A stretch of DNA of 64,000 bases from Wyeomyia smithii (lineage: Eukaryota; Arthropoda; Insecta; Diptera; Culicidae). Below the pieces are notes generated by a model. It was not told the origin of the DNA, searched no databases, and saw nothing but the letters and a program-made list of their open reading frames with translations. Numbering within the stretch: position 1 is the first letter of the stretch; every line of letters starts with the position of its first letter. Below are positions 35,790 to 46,689 of the stretch, one piece after another. The stretch covers positions 79,627,497 to 79,691,496 of the forward strand of contig NC_073694.1 of NCBI RefSeq assembly GCF_029784165.1, in the 5' to 3' direction. The position numbers were made by a program, and so were the translations under genes.

Positions 35790-36047
35790 ATGTTTCATGT
35801 GAAATTTATAACGTTAGTTTTGCTCTGTGAGGAAGTTATTCCCCATTAAACAATAAGTAACTAGTCAGCCTATACACCAGAGAGACGCAGAGACACTCAC
35901 CATTAAGGCAACTGTCAACATCAAAACGTATAACGGCAATGCAAAATTATACAGCTCGCCCGTTTTGATGTTGACAGTTGCCTGAACTTAATAAATAATA
36001 ACTTCTTCACAAAGCAAAACTAACGTTATAAATTTCGCATGAAACAT
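35790..36047. mobile_element. Palindromic MITE interrupted by another palindromic MITE
   Basis: Outer arms ATGTTTCATGTGAAATTTAT... (35790-35840) and the reverse complement ending ...CGCATGAAACAT (about 35996-36047) pair over about 51 bp with few mismatches. Between them lies a copy of the 23087 hairpin MITE (about 35850-35990), which has lost part of its right end. No target duplication is certain for either. Confidence 0.6.
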
Positions 36048-36878
36048 CAAACGTGCAAATTCCATTCAGGTACTGCACAAAATTATATGATATGCCGTCA
36101 ATAAGTACAATCAACATTTGGTTGTTTGCCCGAGGCTACACAGGATAAGAGTTATCTGATAATTTCCGGGTGCCACTACCCGTAATGTTGGTTGAGCATC
36201 AAATATATGGTATGTATAAGACAGGCTTGTCATCCCGTTGGTTGCCGTAGTTAGATGAAATGGAAATATTCCATGAAAACTGTGTAATAGGCCGATAAAA
36301 TGTGTCTCGGCATTGTTATTATGCGATTCACATTTGGCACCATTTCAATGTAATCTGTGCGTATCTGTAAGCAGAAAATTATAGTCACCATCGTTTATGT
36401 TGCTGCCAAAACACACACATAAATGTGTGGCCCGTGAACACAATATGAATAAGATTAGATTTCAGTGGTAGAAGGTTCTGCGCTGAACGCCAATGTGATG
36501 GATGATATATCTAGACGTGGATGAACCTATCCATTACAACAGCGGCCGTACCGTTAAAGAGAATTAACGATGATCACTGTAATCCCATTAAAAATGACCT
36601 ACTTCTGTGGATAAATGGCGTTTTCTTGAGAAGAGATACAAAATAAACTAGGCAATATAAATTTTGCAGACACACGAGATTATGAACACTATTGAGTTTT
36701 TCACGTGCACTTGAAACAGGGTAATCATCAATCACTCGTTCAGTTTCTACGTACGACTGGCACATGAATTGTTAAAAAATATCCAAAAGCACATCATTAT
36801 ATCTTGAAAGTGAAGCACAGTTTGATCAATCAGTTCATGATTTAAAGATGTAGCGAAGGTGAAGGTTGCATTAAATGT
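36048..36878. other. No gene or known repeat recognised
   Basis: Short frames on the minus strand (36574-36929) show no domain. Nothing else is supported. Confidence 0.45.
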
Positions 36879-37400
36879 AGGGTGGTTTACCGGTAAAACA
36901 AAACCCGGTAAAACCGATATATTTTTCAATACCGAAATACCGGTATTGGAGAAGCGAAAAAACCGGTATTTTCGGTATTTTTCTTAAAATAAAAAAAATT
37001 GTCACAATATTCATAAATCATTGTAAGGCTAATGAATGCTACCCACTTAGGTAGGCGTTATAAATCACATGACGATGTATATAGTAAATACATTTAGACA
37101 GAAGCAACATTGAACATTGATTTACCCTTACCTATTTATCAGTTTCTGTTATCTTTTTGCTTGTTTTGCATGGATTCAGAAGATGTGTTTATGTGTATGG
37201 ATAATATGTCAAAAGCTTCATATCAACAAAGCAAAACATTTATTTTTTAAGTAGAACAGCTAATCTCTTCACACACTCATACTCACAGAGGCAACTCGTG
37301 GGTTTTGAACCTACCAGTTTAACTACAAATTATGAAAATCAAACTAGTCAGTAATCACAATCATGTCAGCGAAAAAACGCAAGTCATTATTTATTTTGTG
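36879..37400 (+). mobile_element. hAT-type remnant with CGGTATT-rich end
   Basis: Starts TAGGGTGGTTTACCGGTAAA. Iterated ACCGGTATT/CCGAAATACCGG motifs run to about 36985. About 300 bp inward comes CAGAGGCAACTCGTGGGTTT...AAACGCAAGTCATT, related to the CAGGGGCGACTCGT MITE at 18609. The same order in the opposite orientation occurs at 46415-46198. There is no transposase. A TAGGG terminus suggests hAT; this is an inference. Confidence 0.5.
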
Positions 37401-38019
37401 CTATTTGAAAGTAAAACTAAAGAAATTATAAATAAATATAAATTTGGATTAAGAATTTATTTTTTGTTGAAACAAAGTGTTTACAGGATGAAATATTCAG
37501 CCAATATTTCATCCTAAAAATTACTGTTTCTTTGAAGCTTCGTCACCCATACCGCAGCGGGCTTTTATTAGTAACTAGCTGAATGTTAACGGGTTAGCTC
37601 GTGTTAAAATTTCTGCTTTTTCTATAATTTTCTATATTTTTATATATTTTTGACCAACCTCTCATTTCAAATATTTATTTCTATTTCAGTTACAAAATTG
37701 TTTATATGCCATCATATGCCACATTTTTCGTTTCTCCATCAGGAGCTAAAATTAATGAAATAATTATGATAATAAATAATTTGGACGAACTGTTTAAAAA
37801 GCATCGAACAGAATAAATAAGTATCAACCTTTGATGCCGTCGGGTTCGTAAAAAGTAAATTCTGGTCTGATCGTCATTTTTTTTTCATTTATTTTTTATT
37901 CTTCATTCATATACTCTTCTCAACAGTTTCAAATATTGTTTCTCTTAAAATTTTAAAGTTATTCACTAATTTGAAACTAAGTTTTGCGATGTAAAAGAAA
38001 ATTTAAATAAAATCTGCAT
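37401..38019. other. AT-rich DNA, no gene recognised
   Basis: Low-complexity T/A-rich stretches with no supported feature. Confidence 0.5.
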
Positions 38020-38811
38020 GTTTTTGCCTTTCTCCTAGAAAGGTATAGCAATCACTTGCAAAACCGAAAGTATAAAAGTGCTCCGAAGGGCCGAATGGCA
38101 TATATCACTCGACTCAGCTCGACGAGCTGAGCATTTTCTGTATGTGTGTGTGTGTGTGTGTGTGCAGATTTTTATTCTCACTCACTTTTCTCAGAGATGG
38201 CTGAACCGATTTTCATGAAATTAATTGCAAATGAAAGGTCTTGTTGTCCCATAAGACCCTATTGAATTTTATTGTAATCGGATTTTTAGTTTAGAGGTTA
38301 TGTATCAAAATGTAAAAATCATGAAACATCATTATCTCAAAAACTACACAACCGATTTGAACAAAATAAATTTTAAATGAACGTGCCACATTAAGAACCC
38401 TTAACTTTTGAATTTTATGAAGATTGAAATTGTGTTTCAAAAGTTATGAAAAGAAACGTGTTCTGAAGACTGTTTAGTCTCACTCATGTTTCTCAGAGGT
38501 GGCTGAACCGATTTTCATAAAATCAGTGTCAAATGGAAGGTCTAGTTGCCCCATAAGACCCTATTGATTTGTTTTGCAATCGGACTATTACTTTGCCTGT
38601 TATGTTTAAAAATGTGAAATCCAGCTATGAAAAGTAAAATATTTACAAGACTACTTGGACTCACTCACTTTTCTCAGAGATGGCTGAACCGATTTTCACT
38701 AACTTAGTGTCAAATGAGAGGTCTAGCTGCCTCATAACACCCTATTAAATTTAACTATAATCGGACTGTAACTTTGTCTGTAATGTGTCGAAATGTGAAA
38801 ATCACGAAACT
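38020..38811 (+). repeat. Rep-A, best-preserved forward copy
   Basis: Full 5' order: TTTTTGCCTTTCTCCTAGAA, TAGCAATCACTTGCAAAACC, the perfect palindrome CTCAGCTCGACGAGCTGAG (about 38112-38130), a (TG)n run at 38144-38163, then three modules each starting TCTCAGAG(A/G)TGGCTGAACC. A module includes TCTAGTTGCCCCATAAGACC, AATCGGACT..TACTTTG and, in longer units, ACTACACAACCGATTTGA. Confidence 0.75.
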
Positions 38812-39912
38812 TCTTTTTGTTTGATATTTTGAATGAAGTTCATTGAATATTTTTAAATTTTGTGCAAATGAAAAGTTGAAGTGCTGCCGAATTGTAATAT
38901 GCACATTCAATACGACATCATTAAACGGGAACGGAACAAAGGCTACGGTTATGCAGAACGCGAATGACGGCGCGATGCGATTCGCCTTACCGTGGTGAAA
39001 TGTACAGCTCTTTTAAGGGCGAAGTAGAGCTATACATTTCAACACATTTCGTCTTGCCGAATCGCATCGCGCCGTTATTTGCGTTCTGCATAACCGTAGC
39101 CAAACACTAAGCGACGCAAACACGTAATAATAGTCAGAGTATGTAAGTAGATGAAGATTATTATCTTTGGATTATAGCGCAAAACGAGAAAATATTTACT
39201 CTTCAAATATTCATTTGTGTTCTTCAAATTTCAGTTGTTCAATTTAATATCCGATGAAATGTCTGTTTATTATCTGATGAAGCTCTTATATAGGTCAAAT
39301 GATGCATTCCCAATTTACTAGGTCCATCACTCTGCCGACCGTGCTTGGGAAAGCAATCGTATAATGACCAATCAAAGGTCGAATTTTGTGTTTCGACAAG
39401 GCTTAAGAATTTTCAATAGTACAATTGTTCGAATAATAAAATTGCAATTTCATGCATTTGGTAGGAATCTTAGAAGATTTTCTAATCGATTGCTGCAAAA
39501 ACGAAGGAAATCCATCGAAAACTAACCGATTTATTAGCATTTGAAATAGGACATATTCCTCACTTTTTTCAGTTTTAGATTTTCATTTCACATCCCTATG
39601 TAGCCGAACTTCCTGAGAGAAGTATTCTACTTCAAAAAAAAAAAAAAAAAAAAAAAACTGATCCGTAAAAAAGCATAGGTACTCATAAATGCAAAAACAA
39701 GATTATTCAGCGACACGTCCATACATAGATGCAACCTGAGACGCTAAACAAAAAATAAATTTCAAATCCAAATTTGAGTAGGTAACGTCTTCGGCAGTGG
39801 TTTACTTCGGCAGGTTTTTGCATAAGACTGCGGCAGAAAACCGGCCGAAGAAAACCACTACCGGAAACGTTCGACGCTCTATATCTTTAATTATTTTTTA
39901 ATAGTACAGAGA
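38812..39912. repeat. 1.1-kb duplicated segment, copy 1 (Rep-D 3' part)
   Basis: Nearly identical to 45119-46200 in the same orientation, with few substitutions. One difference is a 17-bp segment near 39800 (CAGTGGTTTACTTCGG) that is absent from copy 2. It includes a hairpin MITE (38941), a Rep-D terminus with TIR (about 39625) and a poly-A run. It is flanked on both sides by related Rep-A modules. Confidence 0.8.
38941..39101. mobile_element. 161-bp palindromic MITE (copy 1)
   Basis: GGCTACGGTTATGCAGAACG and its reverse complement form the ends of a ~75-bp hairpin arm (…GCGCGATGCGATTCG…). AAA flanks both sides. A GGC terminus with a 3-bp flank resembles the Harbinger-like MITE at 1059, but AAA is a weak target-duplication call in AT-rich DNA. 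Confidence 0.7.
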
Positions 39913-40110
39913 GAATTACTTTGCCTGTTATGTTTAGAAATGTGAAATCCAGCTATGAAAAGTAAAATATTTACAAGACTACTTGGACTCACTCACTTAT
40001 CTCAGAGATGGCCGACCCGATTTCCACAAAATTAGTGTCAAATGAGAGGTCTAGCTGCCTCATAACACCCTATTGAATTTAACTATAATCGGACTGTAAC
40101 TTTGTCTGTA
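39913..40110 (+). repeat. Rep-A module
   Basis: Repeats 38590-38790 (ACTTTGCCTGTTATGTTTA, AAGACTACTTGGACTCACTC), suggesting a local duplication around the Rep-D segment. Confidence 0.65.
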
Positions 40111-40205
40111 AATTATGGCTATACAAATCTGTAAACTGTAAACTGTATGGATGAGAAATTTATAATTCACAGATAAATTTAAATTTACATATGTGGCATC
40201 TTTGA

Positions 40206-40680
40206 TTGTTATCGCGGTTTCTTAGATGCCGGTTTTGGAATTTTCTCACTCAATCGTTTACAGTAGGTAGCGTGCGTACTGGGGCCGATGCTGTTCGGGT
40301 GACTGCGTCGAAACAGTTCGGGATGTGTTTTAATGCGCGTCAGTTTTCATTGTTGTTTTTTCTCCTCGCGTGAGAAAGGACGCATTTCGCGCCGCGTCCT
40401 TTGCAGTGTGGCGTCGGCCTAATATCGGCCTGTATTTTGAAGGGCGCGTTTGCAGTTCTGTATGTACATATACTTGTGTGGGAATTTCGTTTTGCACAGA
40501 TTGGTCTGTGTTTGTGGCATCCCTGCTTGTGACCGCGGCTTCGTGGAAGCCGGTTTTGATTTTTTTTAATCTACCGATTGGGCCGATGCGGCGCTAACTG
40601 CGTCGAAACAGTTGCGCGTCAGTCTTCATTGTTGATATTATTTCCTCAGGTGAACGGAGACGCTGTTACGAACATTTTGA
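40206..40680. repeat. Degenerate tandem duplication (~320-bp period)
   Basis: CGCGGTTTCTTAGATGCCGG...GACTGCGTCGAAACAGTT...GCGCGTCAGTTTTCATTGTT is repeated as GCGGCTTCGTGGAAGCCGG...AACTGCGTCGAAACAGTT...GCGCGTCAGTCTTCATTGTT. The region is GC-richer than its surroundings and has no protein domain. A TE terminus or regulatory region is possible. Confidence 0.5.
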
Positions 40681-41040
40681 GCAGTTTTATGCCCTTGTTT
40701 TATGATTTTTCTAGCTTTTGAGTAAATACTGAAACACATAGACAATTTTAAATCTAATTAAGTAGAAATCTTGTCGGTCAGCATGGCAAATACATTTTGA
40801 TTGCGATTGTTTAGGCATTTTGTTAAATCTAATTAGTAATCGGTTAGTAATTAGTAAGTGGTAATCAACGCGAAATACCGTGTTTCCGCGCGTAGCGTCG
40901 GTAAGAGGGAATAGAGCGGTCGCGCATAACTTTCCGGGGTAAACGTGTTTTCGGCCCAGGTGAGCTTTGCTCAAATATAGATGTTCGGTGTGTTGTGACT
41001 TCCGAGGTGTACCAAACCATTTATTCGCAGACTGTCCACT

Positions 41041-42345
41041 AGAGATGGTCGGGTTTGGGAAATTTGTTACCCCTACCCGACCCGTACCCGACTAATCGAA
41101 AATTTTCAAACCCGTACCCGACCCGAACCCGTAGTCTGGTTTGTTTAAAATACCCGTACCCGACCCGAACCCGAAACATATCTATTCCAACTACCCGTAC
41201 CCGACCCGTACCCGAAAGAAAACAACGCCGAAATTGCTTGAACCCGACCCGTACCCGACCCGTCCTGGATTTTTTTTTTTTTTTTCAAAATACCTGGGTA
41301 CCTCGCACGTTATATGCACTAATTGTCATATGTGGTTTCTCGAGATGATGGCCGGAGTTAGACAAAAACCGAGTGTGAATGTGAACGCATGTTAATGAAC
41401 CCAGAGTTCCAGGCGGATGGTCCACTATGAGGAAGAGGTCCACTATGAAAAGTGCATGTCTGGTAAAGTTAAAAAAGCGACGAGTTTTATGTGAACATCG
41501 CAGCAACCTGAAATCTTAATATTATAATAAAGTCAAAGTTAATATTGTTTATAACTTGAGAAAAATTTAATGATTCATTTGCATTTGCCAAAAACCTGTA
41601 ATTTTTTAGTACAGTTTCGGTGTCATCGATTCAATCTAAAAATCGGTATAACACAGATATTACCTATTTTGTTTTAATTCAAAAAAAAAATTTTTTTTCG
41701 CAAAATTTGGTTGATTTGAGGTGTTGTGCAAAAGCTACGTAATTTGTTTCTGTGAGGAGAACGCCCTGTGGCTAAGGGGAAAAGTGCCAAAATCATTAAT
41801 AATTAGGTCACCTGCTTTATGGACGGCCTCAAATAAAAAATGGAATGGAGATTGGTGTTCAGCACCAATACCATTGGTGCAGTAAATACCATATTTTTGT
41901 CGCATTTATCCACACTTTTTTTACTTAACCAGCCTTTGTATTTAGTTGCCTTACTGTGCAATGCTCCGCGGTTTTCCTCACAAATATGAAAAAAGCCTGG
42001 CAAAAATTCCATTTAACTCAAAATGGTTGCAGGAAGAACTATTGACTTTCACATTAGAAAGAGATAGCATGATGTCATTCCCTTGGTGCAAACACTGCCG
42101 ACAACTGTCAGAATAGGTATTGGCCGAACTCTCGTTGAGTGAGAATGGGCAATTTCTTGTTCGATCTTTCCGATTATCGACACTAAGAAAACACCTAGGT
42201 TTGAAATGTTAAAAATTAATTTCTCATAATGCACGAAAATCAAATTACCCGTACCCGACCAATTGAGAATTTTTCAAACCCGTACCCGACCCGAACCCGA
42301 AGCCTTGGTTTTTAAATTACCCGTACCCGACCCGAACCCGTAAAA
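41041..42345 (+). mobile_element. hAT-type remnant with CCCGTACCCGA-rich ends
   Basis: Starts TAGAGATGGTCGGGTTTGGG. The left subterminal region (41070-41270) and right one (42244-42345) are arrays of TACCCGACCCG/ACCCGAACCCG. Between them lies a zinc-finger exon typical of hAT transposases (41961-42212). Arrayed subterminal motifs flanking a hAT-like exon suggest one decayed transposon. The right end is not delimited. Confidence 0.55.
41961..42212 (+). pseudogene. hAT transposase N-terminal zinc-finger fragment
   Basis: ATG at 41961 reads MLRGFPHKYEKSLAKIP, FNSKWLQEELLTF and MMSFPWCKHCRQLSE to a TAG at 42114-42116. The frame then continues as FLVRSFRLSTLRKHLGLKC to 42210. The order FNSKW...WCKHC...STLRKH resembles the TTF/BED-like finger at the start of many hAT transposases. 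The downstream catalytic region is absent. Confidence 0.5.
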
Positions 42346-43190
42346 TATATTTTTACGCTTAATTACATTGTAATTAATTACATTGTAATTAATCGCCACC
42401 AAATATCGCAATTATTTGCAATTAATATCAGGATTATACGCGACTCGTCTGTCAACGCACACATCTTTTTTTTCTTTTTCTTTTTTTTTCGTTCGATTTG
42501 AACGGCGATGGCCAAGCAAATAGGCCGTTTTTGAAGCTCTCTTGCTGACCGCTTGCAGTATGTGTTGAGGGTCTGTATATTTACTTTTTTCTTGTTTTTG
42601 GTTAATGCATATCTGGTTGCTTCGTAACATTGTGTAGTCAGCTGAGATAAATCAATGAGAGATACGTTTCGGTAGTTGCATAATGACTTCATAAACATAT
42701 TTTCGAATATTGGAGTCTGTCTTGATTAGATTATAGGTCCGGTATCCTCGCGTGCGCTTTATTTTGGCGGTGTTACATCATCAACCGGAATAAGTTCGGA
42801 TCGCGTTTTGATTTCCGTAGAAGATATAATGAACTCGTACGCGCGATATTTGTTATTATGAACCCGGTATTAGAACTCAGCGCATCGTTTACCAAAACGA
42901 AACCTGCTGCAAACCTTACCCTTTCCTCCAACATCCCAGTGATTTCTCGTGGAAGTGCAGAGGTGTTCTCGGCTTCCAATAAAGCGAGTATCACGTCAAC
43001 ATATTCCCATACACACTCCTTCTTTGACCTGCATTCGGATGCGGCCGGCGCTGGTATTACCTAATATAAAGATTTAGGTCACCAGTTTTTACACATTGAG
43101 GATGAATGTTAATCCCAAGCATCATCCATTGGTTCTCTGTGTAATTACAGCTGATCTGGAAATAACGGAGTAGCAACCGCGGGCGGTCAA
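42346..43190 (-). pseudogene. Possible coding remnants, identity unknown
   Basis: On the minus strand 43060-42920 reads ASECRSKKECVWEYVDVI then LALLEAENTSALPREITG, ending at a donor-like AAAG|GGTAAGG. Further down (42865-42775) YRAYEFIISSTEIKTRSEL runs to VDDVTPPK and a stop. The codon pattern looks coding, but I recognise no family, the exon joins are uncertain, and the pieces may be unrelated. The rest of the interval shows only a T-rich tract (42465-42490). Confidence 0.22.
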
Positions 43191-44820
43191 TCATGCTCAT
43201 GGTCATGCTCAATCGGACTGTAACTTTGTCTGTAAAGTGTCGAAATGTGAAAATCACGAAACTTCATTATCTCAGAAACTACACAACCGATTTGATCAAT
43301 ATTATCAATATTATTATTAAATGAGCAGGCTAGGTTTAACTGGGTTAACTGATGAATTATGATTGAACACGTGGTTTCAAAGTTTGGCTGCCCTATACGT
43401 TCCCATTTTATTTGATTATAATCGAACTTAAGCAACCGTTATGTATTAAATTGTTAATAAAACAACTAAAGTCTATTATCTCAAAGACTACATGACTTAT
43501 TTGAACATAACTAGTGTCATACGAACAAGTCATCTCTCGAACTTACAAATAACAAACTTCATAACAATTTGATATGTGGCTCAAAAGTCATGGAAAGAAA
43601 AGAAATTCAAAGACTATTTAAAACTATACCTGCTCTGATCGATATATGTGGCCTCAATATAATTTAAATGTGGTATCGTACTATTTGAATGTTCCAAATT
43701 TATTGATTCCTTGCGATGTGTTAAAAGTCGGCAAATGCACGACGAATCGGCCATAGGATATGATCAAAGTCAAATAACAAATCGTTTGAAATGATTGAGT
43801 TTATCGAAATGACAATATCCTCGACTTTTGGCTTCTGTACATCGCCTTAATTCTGAATATATTCATATTGGGTGGTATTCGGTCATTTTCAGCAGATTTT
43901 CTAGATCCGGAGATACTCATGTCAGACGAAAATCGGCCAGTTTTGGCTGTTTCCCAGAAACCAGAAGTTGCCATCCTACAATTCATAGTGGTGTTCTTGC
44001 AACATTCTGGCTCCGGAGATACTCATATTGGGTGGTATTTGGTCACTTTGGGCTGTTTTTCAGAAACCGAAAGTCTTCATTTTGAACTTTAAAATTGCCT
44101 GCGAAATCAATTTCTGTCATCTGGGCGTAATTCTGGTTCCGAAAACATTCACATTGAATGGTATTTGGTCATTTCCGGCTGTTTTGTTGTTTTCAAGATT
44201 GTGTCTGTGATCAATTTTTAGCTTCTGTGCATCTTTCTGGTTCCGGAGATACTCATATTTAATGGGAATCGTCCATTTCAATCTGATTTCCACAAACCGG
44301 AAGTTGCCATCTTACAATCCAAAATGATGCCTGAAGTCGATTATGGAACATATTTTTTACCACTAAAACATTCACGTGCCAAATTTGGTTCCATTTAGTT
44401 GGTTAGCTCTCGAGATGTGCAGAAATTTGTGTTTCATTTGTATGGCATCCCTCCCTTCCAAAAGAAGGAGGGGTGTCAAAACATTATGGACATATTTTTT
44501 ATCCCTTAAAACATCTACATGCCAAATTCGGTTTCATTTGCTTGGTTTGTTCTTGAGTTGTGCAGAAATTTATGTTTCATTTGTATGGGACCCCTCCCTT
44601 CAAGAAAAGGGAGGGGTCTCAAACTATCATAGGAACCTTTATAGGCACCAAAAACCCCTACATACAAATTTTCACGCCGATCGGTTCGGTAATTTTCGAG
44701 CCTATATGGATCAGACAGACAGACGACGGATTGCATTTTTATATGTACTATTTTTACAAATAAAATTTTGAATGAGAAAGGCTGGGTCTGACCGCTAGGC
44801 GGATTAATTTAGGTTTTATT
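43190..44820 (+). repeat. Rep-A / Rep-B / Rep-C composite in forward order, with terminus
   Basis: Rep-A modules (43200-43800), Rep-B modules (43840-44350), then Rep-C. Rep-C includes the twice-repeated CTCGAGATGTGCAGAAATTT / CTTGAGTTGTGCAGAAATTT text, GACCCCTCCC runs, CAGACAGACAGACGACGG and the end GAGAAAGGCTGGGTCTGACC, GCTAGGCGGATTAATTTAGG. This is the most complete view of how the three modules are ordered, and it is the reverse complement of the 9895-14300 arrangement. Confidence 0.65.
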
Positions 44821-45118
44821 ATGTTAACATGAGTTTTGAAATTATGTTCTTAGTAATCATATCACTAGATTCATTCATTAAAGTTTTTCAAAACTGTTAT
44901 CTTTATCCAGTGTTGTATGAGGAACATATACCACAAGAGATCAAAACAATGGTCGAAGAAGTCCAAGTCTTACAAAAAAAAATCACCGGAAGGTTGTATG
45001 CAAAGCCACGACCGCAAGGTTGAAATAGAATACTTTTACAAAAAAGATAACCCGGCTGCTTGCGTGTCAGTCATTTTTTCTAGTAAATAAACGTTGACCG
45101 TTCATTGGTAGTATTTTA
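44821..45118 (+). mobile_element. Rep-D left end with conserved leader (copy 3)
   Basis: Leader AAGGTTGTATGCAAAGCCAC, then TIR TTGAAATAGAATACTTTT (45020), then AAGATAACCCGGCTGCTTGC, matching 31708-31800. It is continuous with the duplicated segment that begins at 45119 and ends with TIR AAGTATTCTACTTCAA at about 45930-45945, giving a ~926-bp Rep-D copy. Confidence 0.6.
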
Positions 45119-46200
45119 ATTTCTTTTTGTTTGATATTTTGAATGAAGTTCATTGAATATTTTTAAATTTTGTGCAAATGAGAAGTTGAAGTGCTGCCGA
45201 ATTGTAATATGCACATTCAATACGACATCATTAAACGGGAACGGAACAAAGGCTACGGTTATGCAGAACGCGAATGACGGCGCGATGCGATTCGCCTTAC
45301 CGTGGTGAAATGTACAGCTCTTTTAAGGGCGAAGTAGAGCTATACATTTCAACACATTTCGTCTTGCCGAATCGCATCGCGCCGTTATTTGCGTTCTGCA
45401 TAACCGTAGCCAAACACTAAGCGACGCAAACACGTAATAATAGTCAGAGTATGTAAGTAGATGAAGATAGTTATCTTTGGATTATAGCGCAAAACGAGAA
45501 AATATTAACTCTTCAAATATTCATTTGTGTTCTTCAAATTTCAGTTGTTCAATTTAATATCCAATGAAATGTCTGTTTATTATCTGATGAAGCTCTTGTA
45601 TAGGTCAAATGATGTATTCCCAATTTACTAGGTCCATCACTCTGCCGACCGTGCTTGGGAAAGCAATCGTATAATGACCAATCAAAGGTCGAATTTTGTG
45701 TTTCGACAAGGCTTAAGAATTTTCAATAGTACAATAGTTCGAATAATAAAATTGCAATTTCATGCATTTGGTAGGAATCTTAGAAGATTTTCTAATCGAT
45801 TGCTGCAAAAACGAAGGAAATCCATCGAAAACTAACCGATTTATTAGCATTTGAAATTGGACATATTTCTCACTTTTTTCAGTTTTAGATTTTCATTTCA
45901 CATCCCTATGTAGCCGAACTTCCTGAGAGAAGTATTCTACTTCAAAAAAAAAAAAAAACCTGATCCGTAATAAAGCATAGGTACTCATAAATGCAAAAAC
46001 AAGATTATGCAGCGACACGTCCATACATAGATGCAACCTGAGACGCTAAGCAAAAAATAAATTTCAAATCCAAATTTGAGTAGGTAACGTCTTCGGCAGG
46101 TTTTTGCATAAGACTGCGGCAGAAAACCGGCCGAAGAAAACCACTTCCGGAGACGTTCGACGCTCTATATCTTCAATTATTTTTTAATAGTACAGAGAGA
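45119..46200. repeat. 1.1-kb duplicated segment, copy 2
   Basis: Partner of 38812-39912. It includes the hairpin MITE and Rep-D 3' terminus. It ends TTTTTTAATAGTACAGAG, where the hAT-type remnant at 46198 begins. Confidence 0.8.
45251..45411. mobile_element. 161-bp palindromic MITE (copy 2)
   Basis: Same hairpin as 38941-39101, with matching flanks. It was copied as part of the larger duplication and is not an independent insertion. Confidence 0.7.
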
Positions 46201-46415
46201 ATGACTCGCGTTTTTTCGCGGACATTCATCATTACTTCCCCAAACTATGATTTTAAGAATTTTGTAGTGGGAAAAGTAGGTTCAAAGTCCACGAGTCACC
46301 CCTGGTTTGTATTAATCCGAAAAAAATACCGGTTTTTTACCGGTTTTACCGTTTTTTATTTTTATGAATACCGAAATACCGGTTTTTCAAAAAGTCGGTA
46401 ATACCGACAACCCTA
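46198..46415 (-). mobile_element. hAT-type remnant flanked by GTACAGAG
   Basis: Reading minus: TAGGGTTGTCGGTATTACCG, CCGGTATTTCGG arrays, then CAGGGGTGACTCGTGGACTT and on to GCGAGTCATT. The 8-bp direct repeat GTACAGAG lies at 46190-46197 and 46416-46423, consistent with a hAT insertion into the duplicated segment; copy 1 at 39900 lacks it. The left end lacks a matching TIR, so the element is truncated or rearranged. Confidence 0.6.
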
Positions 46416-46599
46416 GTACAGAGTGACCCCCCGTTACAATTTTCATGCTATTAACTATTTGTTCTGCTGACTTTGTACTTCCAGCCTAAGGGATATACGA
46501 AAAACTCATAGTGACTTTTCTATTGCTATTAACCATGAAATTATAAATTGTTTTGTGATTTTGATTGTGTCACAGTTTGGTTTCAAAGCTGAAGTATTA

Positions 46600-46682
46600 A
46601 GTCAGGCTATTACAATCACTGGCAAAAACCGAAGTCATAAAAGTGTCATGTCATATACCACTTGACTCAGTTTGACAAGCTC
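46600..46682 (+). repeat. Rep-A 5' part interrupted by an R1-clade element
   Basis: AATCACTGGCAAAAACCGAA, then ACTTGACTCAGTTTGACAAG. It continues at 51435 after the retrotransposon (CAGTTTGACAAGCTGAGCGT). Confidence 0.7.
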
Positions 46683-46689
46683 AGGTCCC

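Noticed and set aside
41055..41395. Two Pro/Arg-rich frames
   Set aside because: They are translations of the CCCGTACCCGA array and have no independent support.
42378..42698. Lys-rich minus frame
   Set aside because: Built on a T-rich low-complexity tract; no domain or splice context.
36879..46415. One 9.5-kb hAT transposon bounded by the two CGGTATT-rich ends
   Set aside because: The flanking 8-mers differ (ATTAAATG versus GTACAGAG), and GTACAGAG instead brackets only 46198-46415; these are two separate copies in opposite orientation.
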